Assembly (NCBI RefSeq): GCF_016907235.1
Contig: NZ_JAFBBO010000001.1
Coordinates: 3,162,001-3,226,000 of the forward strand
Source: Oerskovia jenensis
GTDB taxonomy: Bacteria > Actinomycetota > Actinomycetes > Actinomycetales > Cellulomonadaceae
DNA: 64,000 nt
Direction: 5' to 3'
Positions 36,001 to 43,355 of the stretch are shown one piece after another; positions within the stretch are counted from its first letter, which is position 1, and each line of letters begins with the position of its first letter. The notes under the pieces are model-generated. The model had not been told where the DNA came from. It saw nothing but the letters and a program-made list of their open reading frames with translations, and did not search any database. The position numbers and the translations under genes are program-made.

Positions 36001-36079
36001 CTCGTGCCGCACCCAGGCCGACCAGCTCGGCGGCGTGCAGGGCAAGGCGCTCGTCGAGCTGCTCGCCGAGCGGCTCTAG
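33056..36079 (+). CDS. FAD-binding and Fe-S-binding oxidoreductase (D-lactate-dehydrogenase-like fusion)
   Basis: A 1,007-residue fusion of a GlcD-type flavin domain and a GlpC/GlcF-type iron-sulfur domain. The FAD domain shows GAGTSVAGNSIG and GMIGNNACGPHAVAYGRT; a C-terminal oxidase cap ends with SGEHGDGRARSELLP. Fe-S clusters are marked by CVGVGKC with a later FMCPSY, and by CLSCKACSADCPAG. Two CCG-type motifs follow (QQACCGLTW and LAGCCGLAGNFG). Members oxidise D-lactate or other 2-hydroxy acids and feed electrons to quinones at the membrane. GTG 33056 follows GGGAG; the frame stays open upstream but without support. An N-terminal Ala/Glu-rich helix of about 60 residues is an addition. 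Its stop overlaps the stop of the convergent permease. Confidence 0.93.
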   Translation: MTAELDAAGAPVPPERTTADTQRAAKAAAAEEAARSAAHRAVEREAESAADAAREAIAAALRTATRGIVDSSTRRRAEYSTDASNYRVVPEMVVFPVSTADVVATLDVTRELGVALTARGAGTSVAGNSIGPGVVIDFSRHVNSVLSLDPEARTARIEPGVVMSTLQKAAAPHGLRFGPDPSTQNRATLGGMIGNNACGPHAVAYGRTADNVVELDVVDGTGRRFTAGSGDPTFAAVPGLAQLVKDNLALIRTEFGRFGRQVSGYSVEHLLPENGSDLAKFLVGSEGTLVTILEATVALVPVPSAPTLVVLAYEDMPTAADDVPALLSLSPLAVEGLDARLVDVVRRAKGAGSVPELPPGGGWMMVEVGGATPEEAYANAEAIVAASASTSTRILPAGPDATAMWQIRADGAGLAGRTPAGEQAWPGWEDSAVPPVKLGSYLRDLDALMARYGVDGLPYGHFGDGCVHLRIDIPLETSGSVLRTFMTEAAELVAKYGGSLSGEHGDGRARSELLPVMYSPEAISLFEQVKALFDPQDVLNPGVIVRPNAVDADLRRPKALPVLPTKGGFSFSHDHGDMTQAVHRCVGVGKCRADSSASGGFMCPSYQATKDEKDVTRGRARVLQDAINGTLVGGLTSPEVRDSLDLCLSCKACSADCPAGVDMAQYKAEVLHRTYQGKLRPMNHYALGWLPRWARLAGMMPRVINAVLGIRPLAKLVLSLGGMDPRREVPRFAEVPFRTWWKRGGATNGVPGLAVGQTPGRPKAGKRPQVVLWTDSFSDALAPSVPQSAVTVLDAAGYDVIVPDQQACCGLTWISTGQLDGARKRLENLLQVLGPFAVNGIPIVGLEPSCTAVLRSDLLDLFPDDPRAKAVAGATHTVAELLTRPETRPAPETGWKVPDLSDVTAVVQPHCHQHSVMGFAADEKLLRGAGATIDTLAGCCGLAGNFGMEKGHYDVSVAVAENALLPALRAAGPNDIFLADGFSCRTQADQLGGVQGKALVELLAERL

Positions 36080-37593
36080 GCCGGCGCCTCGGGGGGCGCG
36101 GCCTGCGCCCCCGCGCCACGGGTCTCCGGCTCCTGGGCGGCGACCTGCCACGTGAACGGCGCGAAGTCGGCGGACTCGTCGCGCCACGACGCCCTGCGTG
36201 CGGCGTACGCCCAGAACGGCAGGGCCACGAAGACCACGCTGAGGCCGACGAGCAGACCCACGTACGTCGTCGGGCTGCCGACCTCGACCTGCGCGGGCGG
36301 CACGAAGCTCACGACCAGGGCGAGCGTCGCCGCGAGCAGCCCGCACCCGCCGATGACCCACACGCCCACGATGCCGCCGGGCACGCGGTAGCGCCGCGGT
36401 CGGCCCGGCTGGGAGTACCGCAGCGCGATCACGGCCGCGAACATCAGCACGTACGCGACGAGGTACAGGATCACGGTCAGCTGGCTCAGGAGCTGGTACG
36501 CGGCCTGCACCGACGGCAGGATCACGAACATGACCGACAGGACCGTCACGACCGCAGCCTGGACCAGCAGGATGCGCGACGGCATGCCCGCCCGGTTCGT
36601 GCGGTGGAACCAGCGCGGCAGGTAGCCCGCGCGCGCGACCGACAGCAGACCCGTCGCAGGGCCCGCGACCCAGGTCACGACGCCCGCGAGAACCCCGACG
36701 GCGAGCATCGCCGCGAGGATCGGCCCGGCCCAGCCGATGCCCGCCCAGGTGAGCAGTGTGTTGAAGGCCGTGAGCAGGCTCTGCGTCAGGTCGATCTGGC
36801 CCCTGGGGATGACCACGGCGATCGCGAGGGTCCCCAGCACGAGCACGACGACGGCCCCCAGCGCGGCCACGAGGATCGCGATCGGGTAGTTGCGGACCGG
36901 GTTCCGGATCGAGCGCACGTGCACCGCGTTCATCTCCATGCCCGCGTAGAACAGGAAGATGCCCGCGGCCAGCACGATGTTGGAGAACTTCGACAGGTCC
37001 GGCACGAACGCGCCCCACGAGAGCTCGACCTGCGACGGGTTGCCGCTCGCGAGGTAGGCCGCGGCGAGCCCGATCAGCAGCGCGGCCGGCACGAGCGTCC
37101 CCACGATGCCGCCCCACTTCGCGACCTGGGAGAACGACTTCACGCCGCGCAGCGCGATGAGCGTCGCGAGCCAGAACACTCCCAGCACGACCGCGAGCAC
37201 GAACACCTTGTCGCTCGACACCTGCGGGGCCGCCGCGGCGTCCCCCGTGTACGCGAGCGTGACCGCGGCGAACGTGAGGATCGTGGGGAACCAGATGCAG
37301 CCCTCGATGAAGACCATGAAGATCGCGAGGAACCCCCACCGGCTGCCGAACGCCTCCCCGACCCAGCGGAACATGCCGCCCTCCTCGGGCCAGCCCGTCG
37401 CGAGCTCGGCCGCCACCAGGCCCACGGGGGCCAGGAAGAACAGCGCCGCGAACAGGTAGTAGAACGTCGAGGCGAGCCCGTACTCGGCCTCGGCCGGCAG
37501 CCCGCGCAGGCTCACGACCGCGACGATGTTCATGACGGCGAGCGCGGCGACCGTGATGGTCCCCGCGCCGGGGGTCGTGCGGGCTTCGCTCAC
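36076..37593 (-). CDS. APC-family amino acid permease (glutamate:GABA antiporter-like)
   Basis: A 505-residue protein with about 12 membrane segments of the amino acid-polyamine-organocation superfamily. Features of the GadC/YjeM branch include VVSLRGLPAEAEYGL after helix 1, LATGWPEEGGMFRWVGEAFG (the helix 2-3 region) and FYAGMEMNAVHVRSIRNP near the middle. The substrate cannot be fixed from sequence; exchange of glutamate or a related amino acid is typical. The C-terminal tail is Pro/Ala-rich. The TAG stop shares the palindrome CTAG with the TAG of the converging dehydrogenase, so the two coding regions overlap by 4 bp. Confidence 0.9.
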   Translation of the reverse strand: MSEARTTPGAGTITVAALAVMNIVAVVSLRGLPAEAEYGLASTFYYLFAALFFLAPVGLVAAELATGWPEEGGMFRWVGEAFGSRWGFLAIFMVFIEGCIWFPTILTFAAVTLAYTGDAAAAPQVSSDKVFVLAVVLGVFWLATLIALRGVKSFSQVAKWGGIVGTLVPAALLIGLAAAYLASGNPSQVELSWGAFVPDLSKFSNIVLAAGIFLFYAGMEMNAVHVRSIRNPVRNYPIAILVAALGAVVVLVLGTLAIAVVIPRGQIDLTQSLLTAFNTLLTWAGIGWAGPILAAMLAVGVLAGVVTWVAGPATGLLSVARAGYLPRWFHRTNRAGMPSRILLVQAAVVTVLSVMFVILPSVQAAYQLLSQLTVILYLVAYVLMFAAVIALRYSQPGRPRRYRVPGGIVGVWVIGGCGLLAATLALVVSFVPPAQVEVGSPTTYVGLLVGLSVVFVALPFWAYAARRASWRDESADFAPFTWQVAAQEPETRGAGAQAAPPEAPA

Positions 37594-37801
37594 GGGCGGG
37601 ACCTTCCTGGGGCGGGTGGCGCGAGGGCGTGCGCGAGGTCGGGGCGGCGAGGGTGCACGGGCGGTGGTGCTGCCCGACGGCGCGTCTCACGCATCGTGGC
37701 ACCCGGCGCGCGGCGGCGCGCGGGGAGACGCGGGGAGAAGAGTGGCACGGACGGACGCTCGGGCGCTCCCGGGTGTGCTCCGGGCTGGCAGCATGGTCGG
37801 C

Positions 37802-38539
37802 ATGGAGTTCCAGGACGTCGTCCGCCGCCGCCGCATGGTCCGACGCTTCACGGACGAGCCCGTCGATCCCCGTTCCGTGGACCGTCTGCTCCGCAACGCG
37901 GTCCGCGCGCCCAACGCGGGCTTCACGCAGGGATGGGCGTTCGTCGTCCTCGACACGCCCGACGGCGTCGCGCGCTTCTGGTCCGCGACCTCGCCCCGCG
38001 CGGTGGCCGGGGTGGGGGACGTCGGTGGAGCCGCTGCCGGGGGCGTGAGCGGGGGTGAGCCTGGGGCCGCCGCCGAGGTCGCCGCCGCCGAGGCCGGAGG
38101 CGGGGCGCGGGAGACCCGGTGGCTCACGGGGATGCGGACGGCCCCCGTGGTCGTCGTGGTCCTGACGTCGCGCGAGGCGTACCTACGGCGGTACGCCGAG
38201 GACGACAAGGCCCGGGCGGCGGCGCAGGCCGCGGGCGAGGGCGACTCGCCGTGGGACGTGCCGTACTGGCACGTCGACGCGGGCATGGCGTCGCTGCTCA
38301 TGCTCCAGACCGCGGTCGACGAGGGGCTCGGTGCGTGCTTCTTCGGGGTGCCGCCGGGGCAGGTCGAGGCGTTGCGGGAGGCGTTCGGGGTCCCGGACGA
38401 GTTCCTGGTGACCGGGGTGGTCGCCGTCGGGCACGCGGCCTCGGACGCGGCCCAGGGGGGTGGGAGCCCGGCGAGCGGTTCGCCCACCCGACGCCCGCGC
38501 CGACCGCTCGAGGACGTGGTGCACCGCGGCGGGTGGTGA
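37802..38539 (+). CDS. Nitroreductase family protein
   Basis: A 245-residue FMN-dependent reductase of the nitroreductase fold. The N-terminus FQDVVRRRRMVRRFTDEPVD with RNAVRAPNAG is the FMN phosphate and ring contact region. VDAGMASLLMLQTAVDEGLGACFFG is the dimer-interface helix, and the VVAVGHAA strand ends the fold. A Gly/Ala-rich insertion (about 78-100) between the first two segments is unusual. ATG 37802 is taken; ATG 37793 is in frame, and neither has a good ribosome site. The substrate is unknown. A 42-bp palindrome follows the gene. Confidence 0.9.
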   Translation: MEFQDVVRRRRMVRRFTDEPVDPRSVDRLLRNAVRAPNAGFTQGWAFVVLDTPDGVARFWSATSPRAVAGVGDVGGAAAGGVSGGEPGAAAEVAAAEAGGGARETRWLTGMRTAPVVVVVLTSREAYLRRYAEDDKARAAAQAAGEGDSPWDVPYWHVDAGMASLLMLQTAVDEGLGACFFGVPPGQVEALREAFGVPDEFLVTGVVAVGHAASDAAQGGGSPASGSPTRRPRRPLEDVVHRGGW

Positions 38540-38574
38540 GGTTGCGCCGGCTGCTCCCCGGCCCTCGACAGATC

Positions 38575-38616
38575 TGTCAGAACGAGCGTGACCTCGAGGG
38601 CTCGCTCGTTCTGACA
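38575..38616. repeat. 42-bp palindromic repeat, copy E
   Basis: TGTCAGAACGAGCGTG, 10-nt loop ACCTCGAGGG, CTCGCTCGTTCTGACA. It lies between the convergent nitroreductase and GNAT genes and is the only obvious hairpin there. Confidence 0.9.
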
Positions 38617-38625
38617 CGTGGGGGA

Positions 38626-39198
38626 TCAGCGCAGGTCGAGCCGCATGAGCACGCGAGGGAACCCGTTGAGCACCGAGTCGGTCGTCGCGGCCTGCGTGAA
38701 CCCGGCGTCCTCGAAGAGCTTCTTGGTGCCCGCGTAGGCCATGGTCAGGTCGATCTTCTTCCCCTGGTTGTCGAGCGGGTACCCCTCGACGGCGGGCGCC
38801 CCGTACTCACGGGCGAAGGCGACCGCGCCCTTCAGCAGGTGGTGCGAGATGCCCGACCCGCGGTGGCCCGGGCGCACCCGCACGCACCACACCGACCACA
38901 CGTCGAGGTCGTCGACGTGCGGGATCTTGCGGTTGCGGGCGAAGGCCGTGCCGGCGCGCGGGTGCACGGCAGCCCAGCCGACGACCTCGTCCCCGTCGTA
39001 GGCGAGCACGCCGGGCGGCGGGTCCTGGCGGCAGAGCTCCTCGACGAGCGCGCCGCGGTCGGGACCGACGAGCGCGACGTTCTCCTTCGAGGGCAGGCGG
39101 TAGCTCAGGCACCAGCACACGTTCGCGTCGGGCCGCCTGGGCCCCACCATCGTGCGCACGTCGGCGAACTCCGTCGCGGGCCGCACCTCGATCACCAT
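38626..39198 (-). CDS. GNAT family N-acetyltransferase
   Basis: A 190-residue acetyltransferase-fold protein. The acetyl-CoA pyrophosphate loop is visible as RPGHRGSGISHHLL (near 108-121), with the preceding strand DVWSVWCVRV and the following PAVEGYPLD. The N-terminal WCLSYR segment is shared with a subgroup of actinobacterial GNAT proteins of unknown substrate. ATG 39198 is used; upstream lie two copies of the 42-bp palindrome that end the preceding cofC transcript. Confidence 0.9.
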   Translation of the reverse strand: MVIEVRPATEFADVRTMVGPRRPDANVCWCLSYRLPSKENVALVGPDRGALVEELCRQDPPPGVLAYDGDEVVGWAAVHPRAGTAFARNRKIPHVDDLDVWSVWCVRVRPGHRGSGISHHLLKGAVAFAREYGAPAVEGYPLDNQGKKIDLTMAYAGTKKLFEDAGFTQAATTDSVLNGFPRVLMRLDLR

Positions 39199-39232
39199 GC
39201 CGCCACGATGCCACCGGCCGCTCCCGCCTGCT

Positions 39233-39274
39233 TGTCAGAACGAGCGTGGCCACCGGTGCTCGCTGGCTCTGACA
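39233..39274. repeat. 42-bp palindromic repeat, copy F
   Basis: Left arm identical to the consensus; the right arm CTCGCTGGCTCTGACA has diverged. Only 21 nt separate it from copy G. Confidence 0.85.
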
Positions 39275-39295
39275 CGTCGGCATCCTGTGAGGAGC

Positions 39296-39337
39296 TGTCA
39301 GAACGAGCGTGACCTCCGCTGCTCGCGTGCTCTGACA
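39296..39337. repeat. 42-bp palindromic repeat, copy G
   Basis: Left arm identical to the consensus; right arm CTCGCGTGCTCTGACA. It lies 20 nt beyond the cofC stop codon on the minus strand. Confidence 0.85.
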
Positions 39338-39356
39338 ACCTGGCGGAGCGGCGGTG

Positions 39357-40214
39357 TCAGCTCCGGTGGGCCCGGTCCATGGCGCGGTGCAGGTCCGCGA
39401 GCTCGTCGCGGGCTCGTACGTCGCCCGGGAGCTCGGACCAGTCGTCGAGCGTGTCGAGGTCCACCGCGGTCCCGGTCCGCTGCACGACGACGGCGCGCAC
39501 GCCCCGTCGCTCGGCCTCGGCCAGGTGCGCCTCGAGGCTCCCGACGCCGAAGCGGAACGTGAACGGTGCCTCGGCGTCGAGCACCAGGAGGTTGGTGCCC
39601 GAGCGCGTCCGGTCGGTCGCGACGACGACCGGGGCGTCCTCGGCGAGCAGGGTGTCGACGTCCTCGGCCGTGAGCGCCGGGAGGTCGGCGTGGGCGACCA
39701 GGAGCCGGACCGGTCGCACGGCCGTGGCGCCCGCACCTTGGCCCGCCAGGTCGGCCGCGAGGCTCGCGACGATCTCCCGCCCGACGACGAGCGCGGCGTT
39801 CAGACCCGGGCGGCTCGCGGGCTGCAGGACGATCTGGAGGCGGCCGGGACCGCCGCCCTCGGCGCTGTCGCCGTCCCCCTCGGCGGGAGTGCCGGTCACC
39901 GTCGGCGTGGCCGCCTCGTCCAGCGGCGGCGCCACGGGCTCGACCAGGCTGCCCAGCGCGCGCCACGTGAACCGCGGGTCGGACGTCACGACCAGCACCC
40001 GCTCGACGGCCTCGCTCGCGAGCAGCGTCCCGACGACGTGGCGCGCGAGCGTCGCGATCAGCCGGCTGCGTTCGGCCGGGTCGAGCACGGTCGCGAGCCG
40101 TGACTTGCCCGAGGACCCGTCGCGCAGCGGCACCACGGCGACGGCACGCTGCCGGACGGGGGACGCACCCGCCGCACCCGTGCCCGTGGGGCGAGCGGCG
40201 CCGTCGGGCGTCAT
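39357..40214 (-). CDS. cofC: 2-phospho-L-lactate / phosphoenolpyruvate guanylyltransferase (F420 biosynthesis)
   Basis: A 285-residue nucleotidyltransferase of the CofC/FbiD family, which joins GTP to phospholactate or, in actinobacteria, phosphoenolpyruvate to give the substrate for CofD. Visible motifs: VPLRDGSSGKSRLA (the nucleotide-binding loop near 30), LVAHADLPALTAED (metal Asp) and TNLLVLDAEAPFTFRFG. A loop of about 25 Gly/Glu/Asp-rich residues (near 105-125) is extra. ATG 40214 overlaps the cofD stop (ATGA), so the two F420 genes are coupled in the order cofD-cofC. Two palindromic repeats follow the stop. Confidence 0.9.
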   Translation of the reverse strand: MTPDGAARPTGTGAAGASPVRQRAVAVVPLRDGSSGKSRLATVLDPAERSRLIATLARHVVGTLLASEAVERVLVVTSDPRFTWRALGSLVEPVAPPLDEAATPTVTGTPAEGDGDSAEGGGPGRLQIVLQPASRPGLNAALVVGREIVASLAADLAGQGAGATAVRPVRLLVAHADLPALTAEDVDTLLAEDAPVVVATDRTRSGTNLLVLDAEAPFTFRFGVGSLEAHLAEAERRGVRAVVVQRTGTAVDLDTLDDWSELPGDVRARDELADLHRAMDRAHRS

Positions 40215-41143
40215 GCCGATGCCGCGAGCAGCTCGCGTGCCAGGCGCTCGCGGCCCTGCGCCCCGCCCATGACGGTGTCCGTCACGAGGACCTCGAGGCC
40301 CAGGGCCTCGATCGCGGGCGCGAGGTCGCGGTCGGCCTCGTCGACGCACATGACGTCGACCAGCCCCACGTACAGGCGGGCGACGCCGAGCGCCGAGACG
40401 TCGTGCCCCAGGCTCGCGAGGACCGACGCCGCCGGGCCCTTGAGCGCGCGGCCGCCGACGATCGGGCTCACCGCGACGCGGCGGGCCGTCGAGGACGCGA
40501 GGGCGTCGCGGACACCGGGCACGCTCAGGATCGGCTCGATCGACAGGAACGGGTTCGACGGCGCCACGACCAGCAGGTCCGCCCCCGAGACCGCGTCGAG
40601 CACGCCCGGGGCCGGGGTCGCCTGCGCGGCGCCCACGAACGTCAGACCCAGGACCTCGTCGCGGTGCTGGCGGGCGACGAAGTACTCCTGGAAGCCCAGC
40701 GACCCGTCGGCGGTCTCCACGACGGTGGCCACGAGGTCGTCCGTCATGGGCAGCAGGCGCGAGCGCACGCCGAGCGAGGCCGTGAGCTGGGCCGTGACCT
40801 CGGTCAGCGTCGCCCCCGCACGCAGGCGGGACGTGCGCACCACGTGGGTCGCGAGGTCCTTGTCTCCCAGCGTGAACCACGTGTCCTCGCCCAGGCGTCG
40901 CATGGCCTCGAGCGTCGCGTAGGTCTCCCCGGCCAGGCCCCATCCGCGCACGTCGTCCGCGAGCCCCGCGAGCGTGTACGTCACGGTGTCGAGGTCCGGG
41001 CTGATCGCGAGGCCGTGCAGCTCGACGTCGTCGGCCGTGTTGACCACGACCGTGAGGTCGGCCCCCGCGAGCTCCATGCCGTGGGCGAGCTTCGCGCCAC
41101 CCACACCGCCTGCCAGGACCGTCACCCGCACGTCGTTCACCAC
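40211..41143 (-). CDS. cofD: 2-phospho-L-lactate transferase CofD/FbiA (F420 biosynthesis)
   Basis: A 310-residue CofD family enzyme, which transfers the phospholactate or phosphoenolpyruvate moiety to the deazaflavin FO. The N-terminal [33 protein letters not shown] and [12 protein letters not shown] are hallmark motifs. The start is GTG at 41143 (a second GTG follows directly at 41140). No FO synthase or F420 ligase gene is in the window, so the rest of the pathway is elsewhere. A DUF2342 gene at 48997, of a family named for its co-occurrence with F420 synthesis, supports an F420-producing host. Confidence 0.94.
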   Translation of the reverse strand: MVNDVRVTVLAGGVGGAKLAHGMELAGADLTVVVNTADDVELHGLAISPDLDTVTYTLAGLADDVRGWGLAGETYATLEAMRRLGEDTWFTLGDKDLATHVVRTSRLRAGATLTEVTAQLTASLGVRSRLLPMTDDLVATVVETADGSLGFQEYFVARQHRDEVLGLTFVGAAQATPAPGVLDAVSGADLLVVAPSNPFLSIEPILSVPGVRDALASSTARRVAVSPIVGGRALKGPAASVLASLGHDVSALGVARLYVGLVDVMCVDEADRDLAPAIEALGLEVLVTDTVMGGAQGRERLARELLAASA

Positions 41144-41230
41144 CGGACGAGCATAGTTGGGGCGGCAAGGATCGGTGGGCGTGCCGAGGTCTGCGCCAGT
41201 CTCCGTGGCGGCGTGGCGCGGCGGCGACCC

Positions 41231-41944
41231 TCAGAGCAGCGGCAGCATGCGCCCCAGGTCCGGGACCGAGTCCGACGTGTGGAGCGGGGCGAGCGCGCGG
41301 GCCAGGTCGTCGACGTCGTAGGGGACACGGCCCGTCGCGAGGCGGACCCACAGGCGAGGGTCGACGACCTCGAGGCTCCAGCCGCCGCGCGTCACGACGA
41401 TGCGCAGCAGCTCGGCCGCGACCAGGTCCAGGGCGCCGCGGTCGACGGCCTTCTCGGTGACACCCGGCAGGCTGCGCTCCAGGTCGTCGGCGTGCACGAC
41501 GAGCTCGATCAGTCGCGAGACCACCATGTCACGCAGCGTGATGGGGCCGCGGCGGGCCTGGACCACGGTCTCGGTCGGGGCGAGCTCGTCGAGGCGGGCG
41601 AACGCGCGCCGGGCGTACCCGGAGACGGCGGCCAGGCGGTCCGCCGCGATCTCCTCGTCGAGGGCCCTGGTCACCTGGGCGATCTGCTCGGCGCGCTCGG
41701 GGTACGTGCCCAGGTACTCGGCGAGCGTCAGAGGGTTGGTCCCGGGAGCCACGGGGCCCGCGGCGACGAGCGCGTCCATGGCGCGCCCCAGGTGCGACAC
41801 GAGCTCGCCCACGGTCCAGCCGGTCAGGACGCTGGGCTGGTCCACGGCGTCGTCGAGGGTGTCGTCGAGCGACCCGAGCCACTTCTCCAGGCGGTCCCAC
41901 TGGGCGTGGAGGGCTGCGGTGGCCTCGGTCAGGTCTGCGGTCAT
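41231..41944 (-). CDS. Maleylpyruvate isomerase-like (DinB-fold, mycothiol-dependent type) protein
   Basis: A 237-residue helical-bundle protein of the actinobacterial TIGR03083 type. The typical GWTVGELVSHLGRAMDALV (first metal His), the ARRGPITLRDMVVSRLIELVVHADDLERS segment (second His) and a C-terminal SCP2-like piece are present. Members are thought to use mycothiol as a cofactor; the substrate is unknown. ATG 41944 begins the usual N-terminal helix; a GTG at 41980 is in frame and would add 12 residues. Confidence 0.85.
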   Translation of the reverse strand: MTADLTEATAALHAQWDRLEKWLGSLDDTLDDAVDQPSVLTGWTVGELVSHLGRAMDALVAAGPVAPGTNPLTLAEYLGTYPERAEQIAQVTRALDEEIAADRLAAVSGYARRAFARLDELAPTETVVQARRGPITLRDMVVSRLIELVVHADDLERSLPGVTEKAVDRGALDLVAAELLRIVVTRGGWSLEVVDPRLWVRLATGRVPYDVDDLARALAPLHTSDSVPDLGRMLPLL

Positions 41945-42070
41945 GGGGACATCGTGCCCGGTCGTCGGGTCGGACGTCACGCACGGTGCGCTGGGTGGAC
42001 GCCCTGAGGGTGCCCTGAGGGTGCGCAGCAGGCCGTGCCGGGTTGGCAGCAGCCCGTCTGCCGCCTGTGC

Positions 42071-43282
42071 TCAGACTTGCGCGCGCTCCCCGAGGAACTG
42101 CGTGACCATGGGGCCGAGCTGGTCGAACTCGATGAGGAACCCGTCGTGCCCGAACTCCGAGTGCAGGAGCCGCAGGGGTTGCGCGCCCGGGATGCCCTGG
42201 GCGATCCGCTCCGAGTGCTCGGGGAGGAACAGGCGGTCGGTGTCGACGGCCACGACGAGCGCGCGCGCCGTGATCTGGCCCAGGGCCGCGTCGATGCCAC
42301 CGCGGTCGCGGCCCAGGTCGTGCGTCAGCATGGACTCGGTCAGCACGACGTAGGAGTTCGCGTCGAAGCGGCGCGAGAGCTTGTCACCGTGGTGGTCCAG
42401 GTAGGACTGGACGGCGTAGCGCCCGTCGGTGAACGGGTCCTCGCCGCCCTGCGGCAGGCGGCCGAAGCGCTCGTCGAGCTCGCGGGCGCTGCGGTAGGTC
42501 GCGTGCGCGATCTGCCGAGCGATGCCCAGGCCCACGTGCGGGCCCTGGTCGTCGGGCACGTCGTAGTAGTCGCCGCCACGGTACTGCGGGTCGGCGCGGA
42601 TGGCGCCGAGCTGCGGGTGGGCCCACGCGATCTGGTCGCCCGACGTCTGGGCGCCCGACGCGATGACCGCGACGGACTCGACCGTGATGCCGGCCTCGGG
42701 GCCGAGGATCGCCCACTCGAGCACGCGCAGGCCGCCCATGGACGCACCGATCACGAGCTCCCACGACGAGATGCCCAGGGCGCGTGCGAGCTCGATCTCG
42801 ACCGCGACCTGGTCGCGGGTCGTGACGCGCGGGAAGCGCCCTCCCCACGGCCGGCCGTCGGGGGCCGCCGAGGCGGGTCCCGTGGTGCCCTGGCAGCCGC
42901 CGAGCACGTTGGGCGCGACGACGAAGTACCGGTCGGTGTCGATCGGGGCGCCCGGTCCGACCATGGCCTCCCACCAGCCCGGCGACAGGTGCCCCGGCCC
43001 GGTCGGTCCGACGACGTGCGAGTCCCCGGTCAGGGCGTGCAGCACGAGGACCGCGTTGGAGCCGTCGGGAGCGAGCGTGCCCCAGGTCTCGTACGCGACG
43101 CGCACGTCCGGGAGCCTGCCCCCGGCCTCGAGGTCGAATGTACCGACGTCCGCGAAGAGGCGAGCTCCGGCGTCGTCCCCCTCACGCCACGCGGCCGAGG
43201 CCGGGACGGGCGCCTTGGCCCGCGCGCGCGAGTCCGACCCGCGCAGCGGGCGCGGGGACGCGGAAGGAGAGGGAGAGGTCAT
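42071..43282 (-). CDS. metX: Homoserine O-acetyltransferase
   Basis: A 403-residue alpha/beta hydrolase that acetylates homoserine with acetyl-CoA in methionine synthesis. Motifs: VLVLHALTGDSHVVG (oxyanion region), the nucleophile elbow GASMGGLRVLEW, the Asp strand VVAVDTDRLFLP and the His segment SEFGHDGFLIEF. ATG 43282 is used. The first 40 residues are a Ser/Pro/Ala-rich extension. The gene lies 74 nt after metY on the same strand with a stable hairpin in between (43296-43326), so it is either attenuated from the metY promoter or processed at that point. Confidence 0.95.
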   Translation of the reverse strand: MTSPSPSASPRPLRGSDSRARAKAPVPASAAWREGDDAGARLFADVGTFDLEAGGRLPDVRVAYETWGTLAPDGSNAVLVLHALTGDSHVVGPTGPGHLSPGWWEAMVGPGAPIDTDRYFVVAPNVLGGCQGTTGPASAAPDGRPWGGRFPRVTTRDQVAVEIELARALGISSWELVIGASMGGLRVLEWAILGPEAGITVESVAVIASGAQTSGDQIAWAHPQLGAIRADPQYRGGDYYDVPDDQGPHVGLGIARQIAHATYRSARELDERFGRLPQGGEDPFTDGRYAVQSYLDHHGDKLSRRFDANSYVVLTESMLTHDLGRDRGGIDAALGQITARALVVAVDTDRLFLPEHSERIAQGIPGAQPLRLLHSEFGHDGFLIEFDQLGPMVTQFLGERAQV

Positions 43283-43295
43283 CGCCGTCCACTGT

Positions 43296-43326
43296 ACGGC
43301 CGGGGCACCGGGGGTGCCCCGGCCGT
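43296..43326 (-). terminator. Intergenic hairpin between metY and metX
   Basis: Perfect 14-bp GC-rich stem around a 3-nt loop, 30 nt after the metY stop and 13 nt before the metX ATG. There is no T-run, so it may be a partial terminator, an mRNA stabiliser, or a cover for the metX ribosome site. Confidence 0.6.
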
Positions 43327-43355
43327 CCAGAATCGTCATCGCGTGTCCCGGCGTC

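Noticed and set aside
17277-39337. Short ORFs encoding CQNER-type peptides
   Set aside because: They arise from reading through the 42-bp palindromes in one frame and have no ribosome sites.
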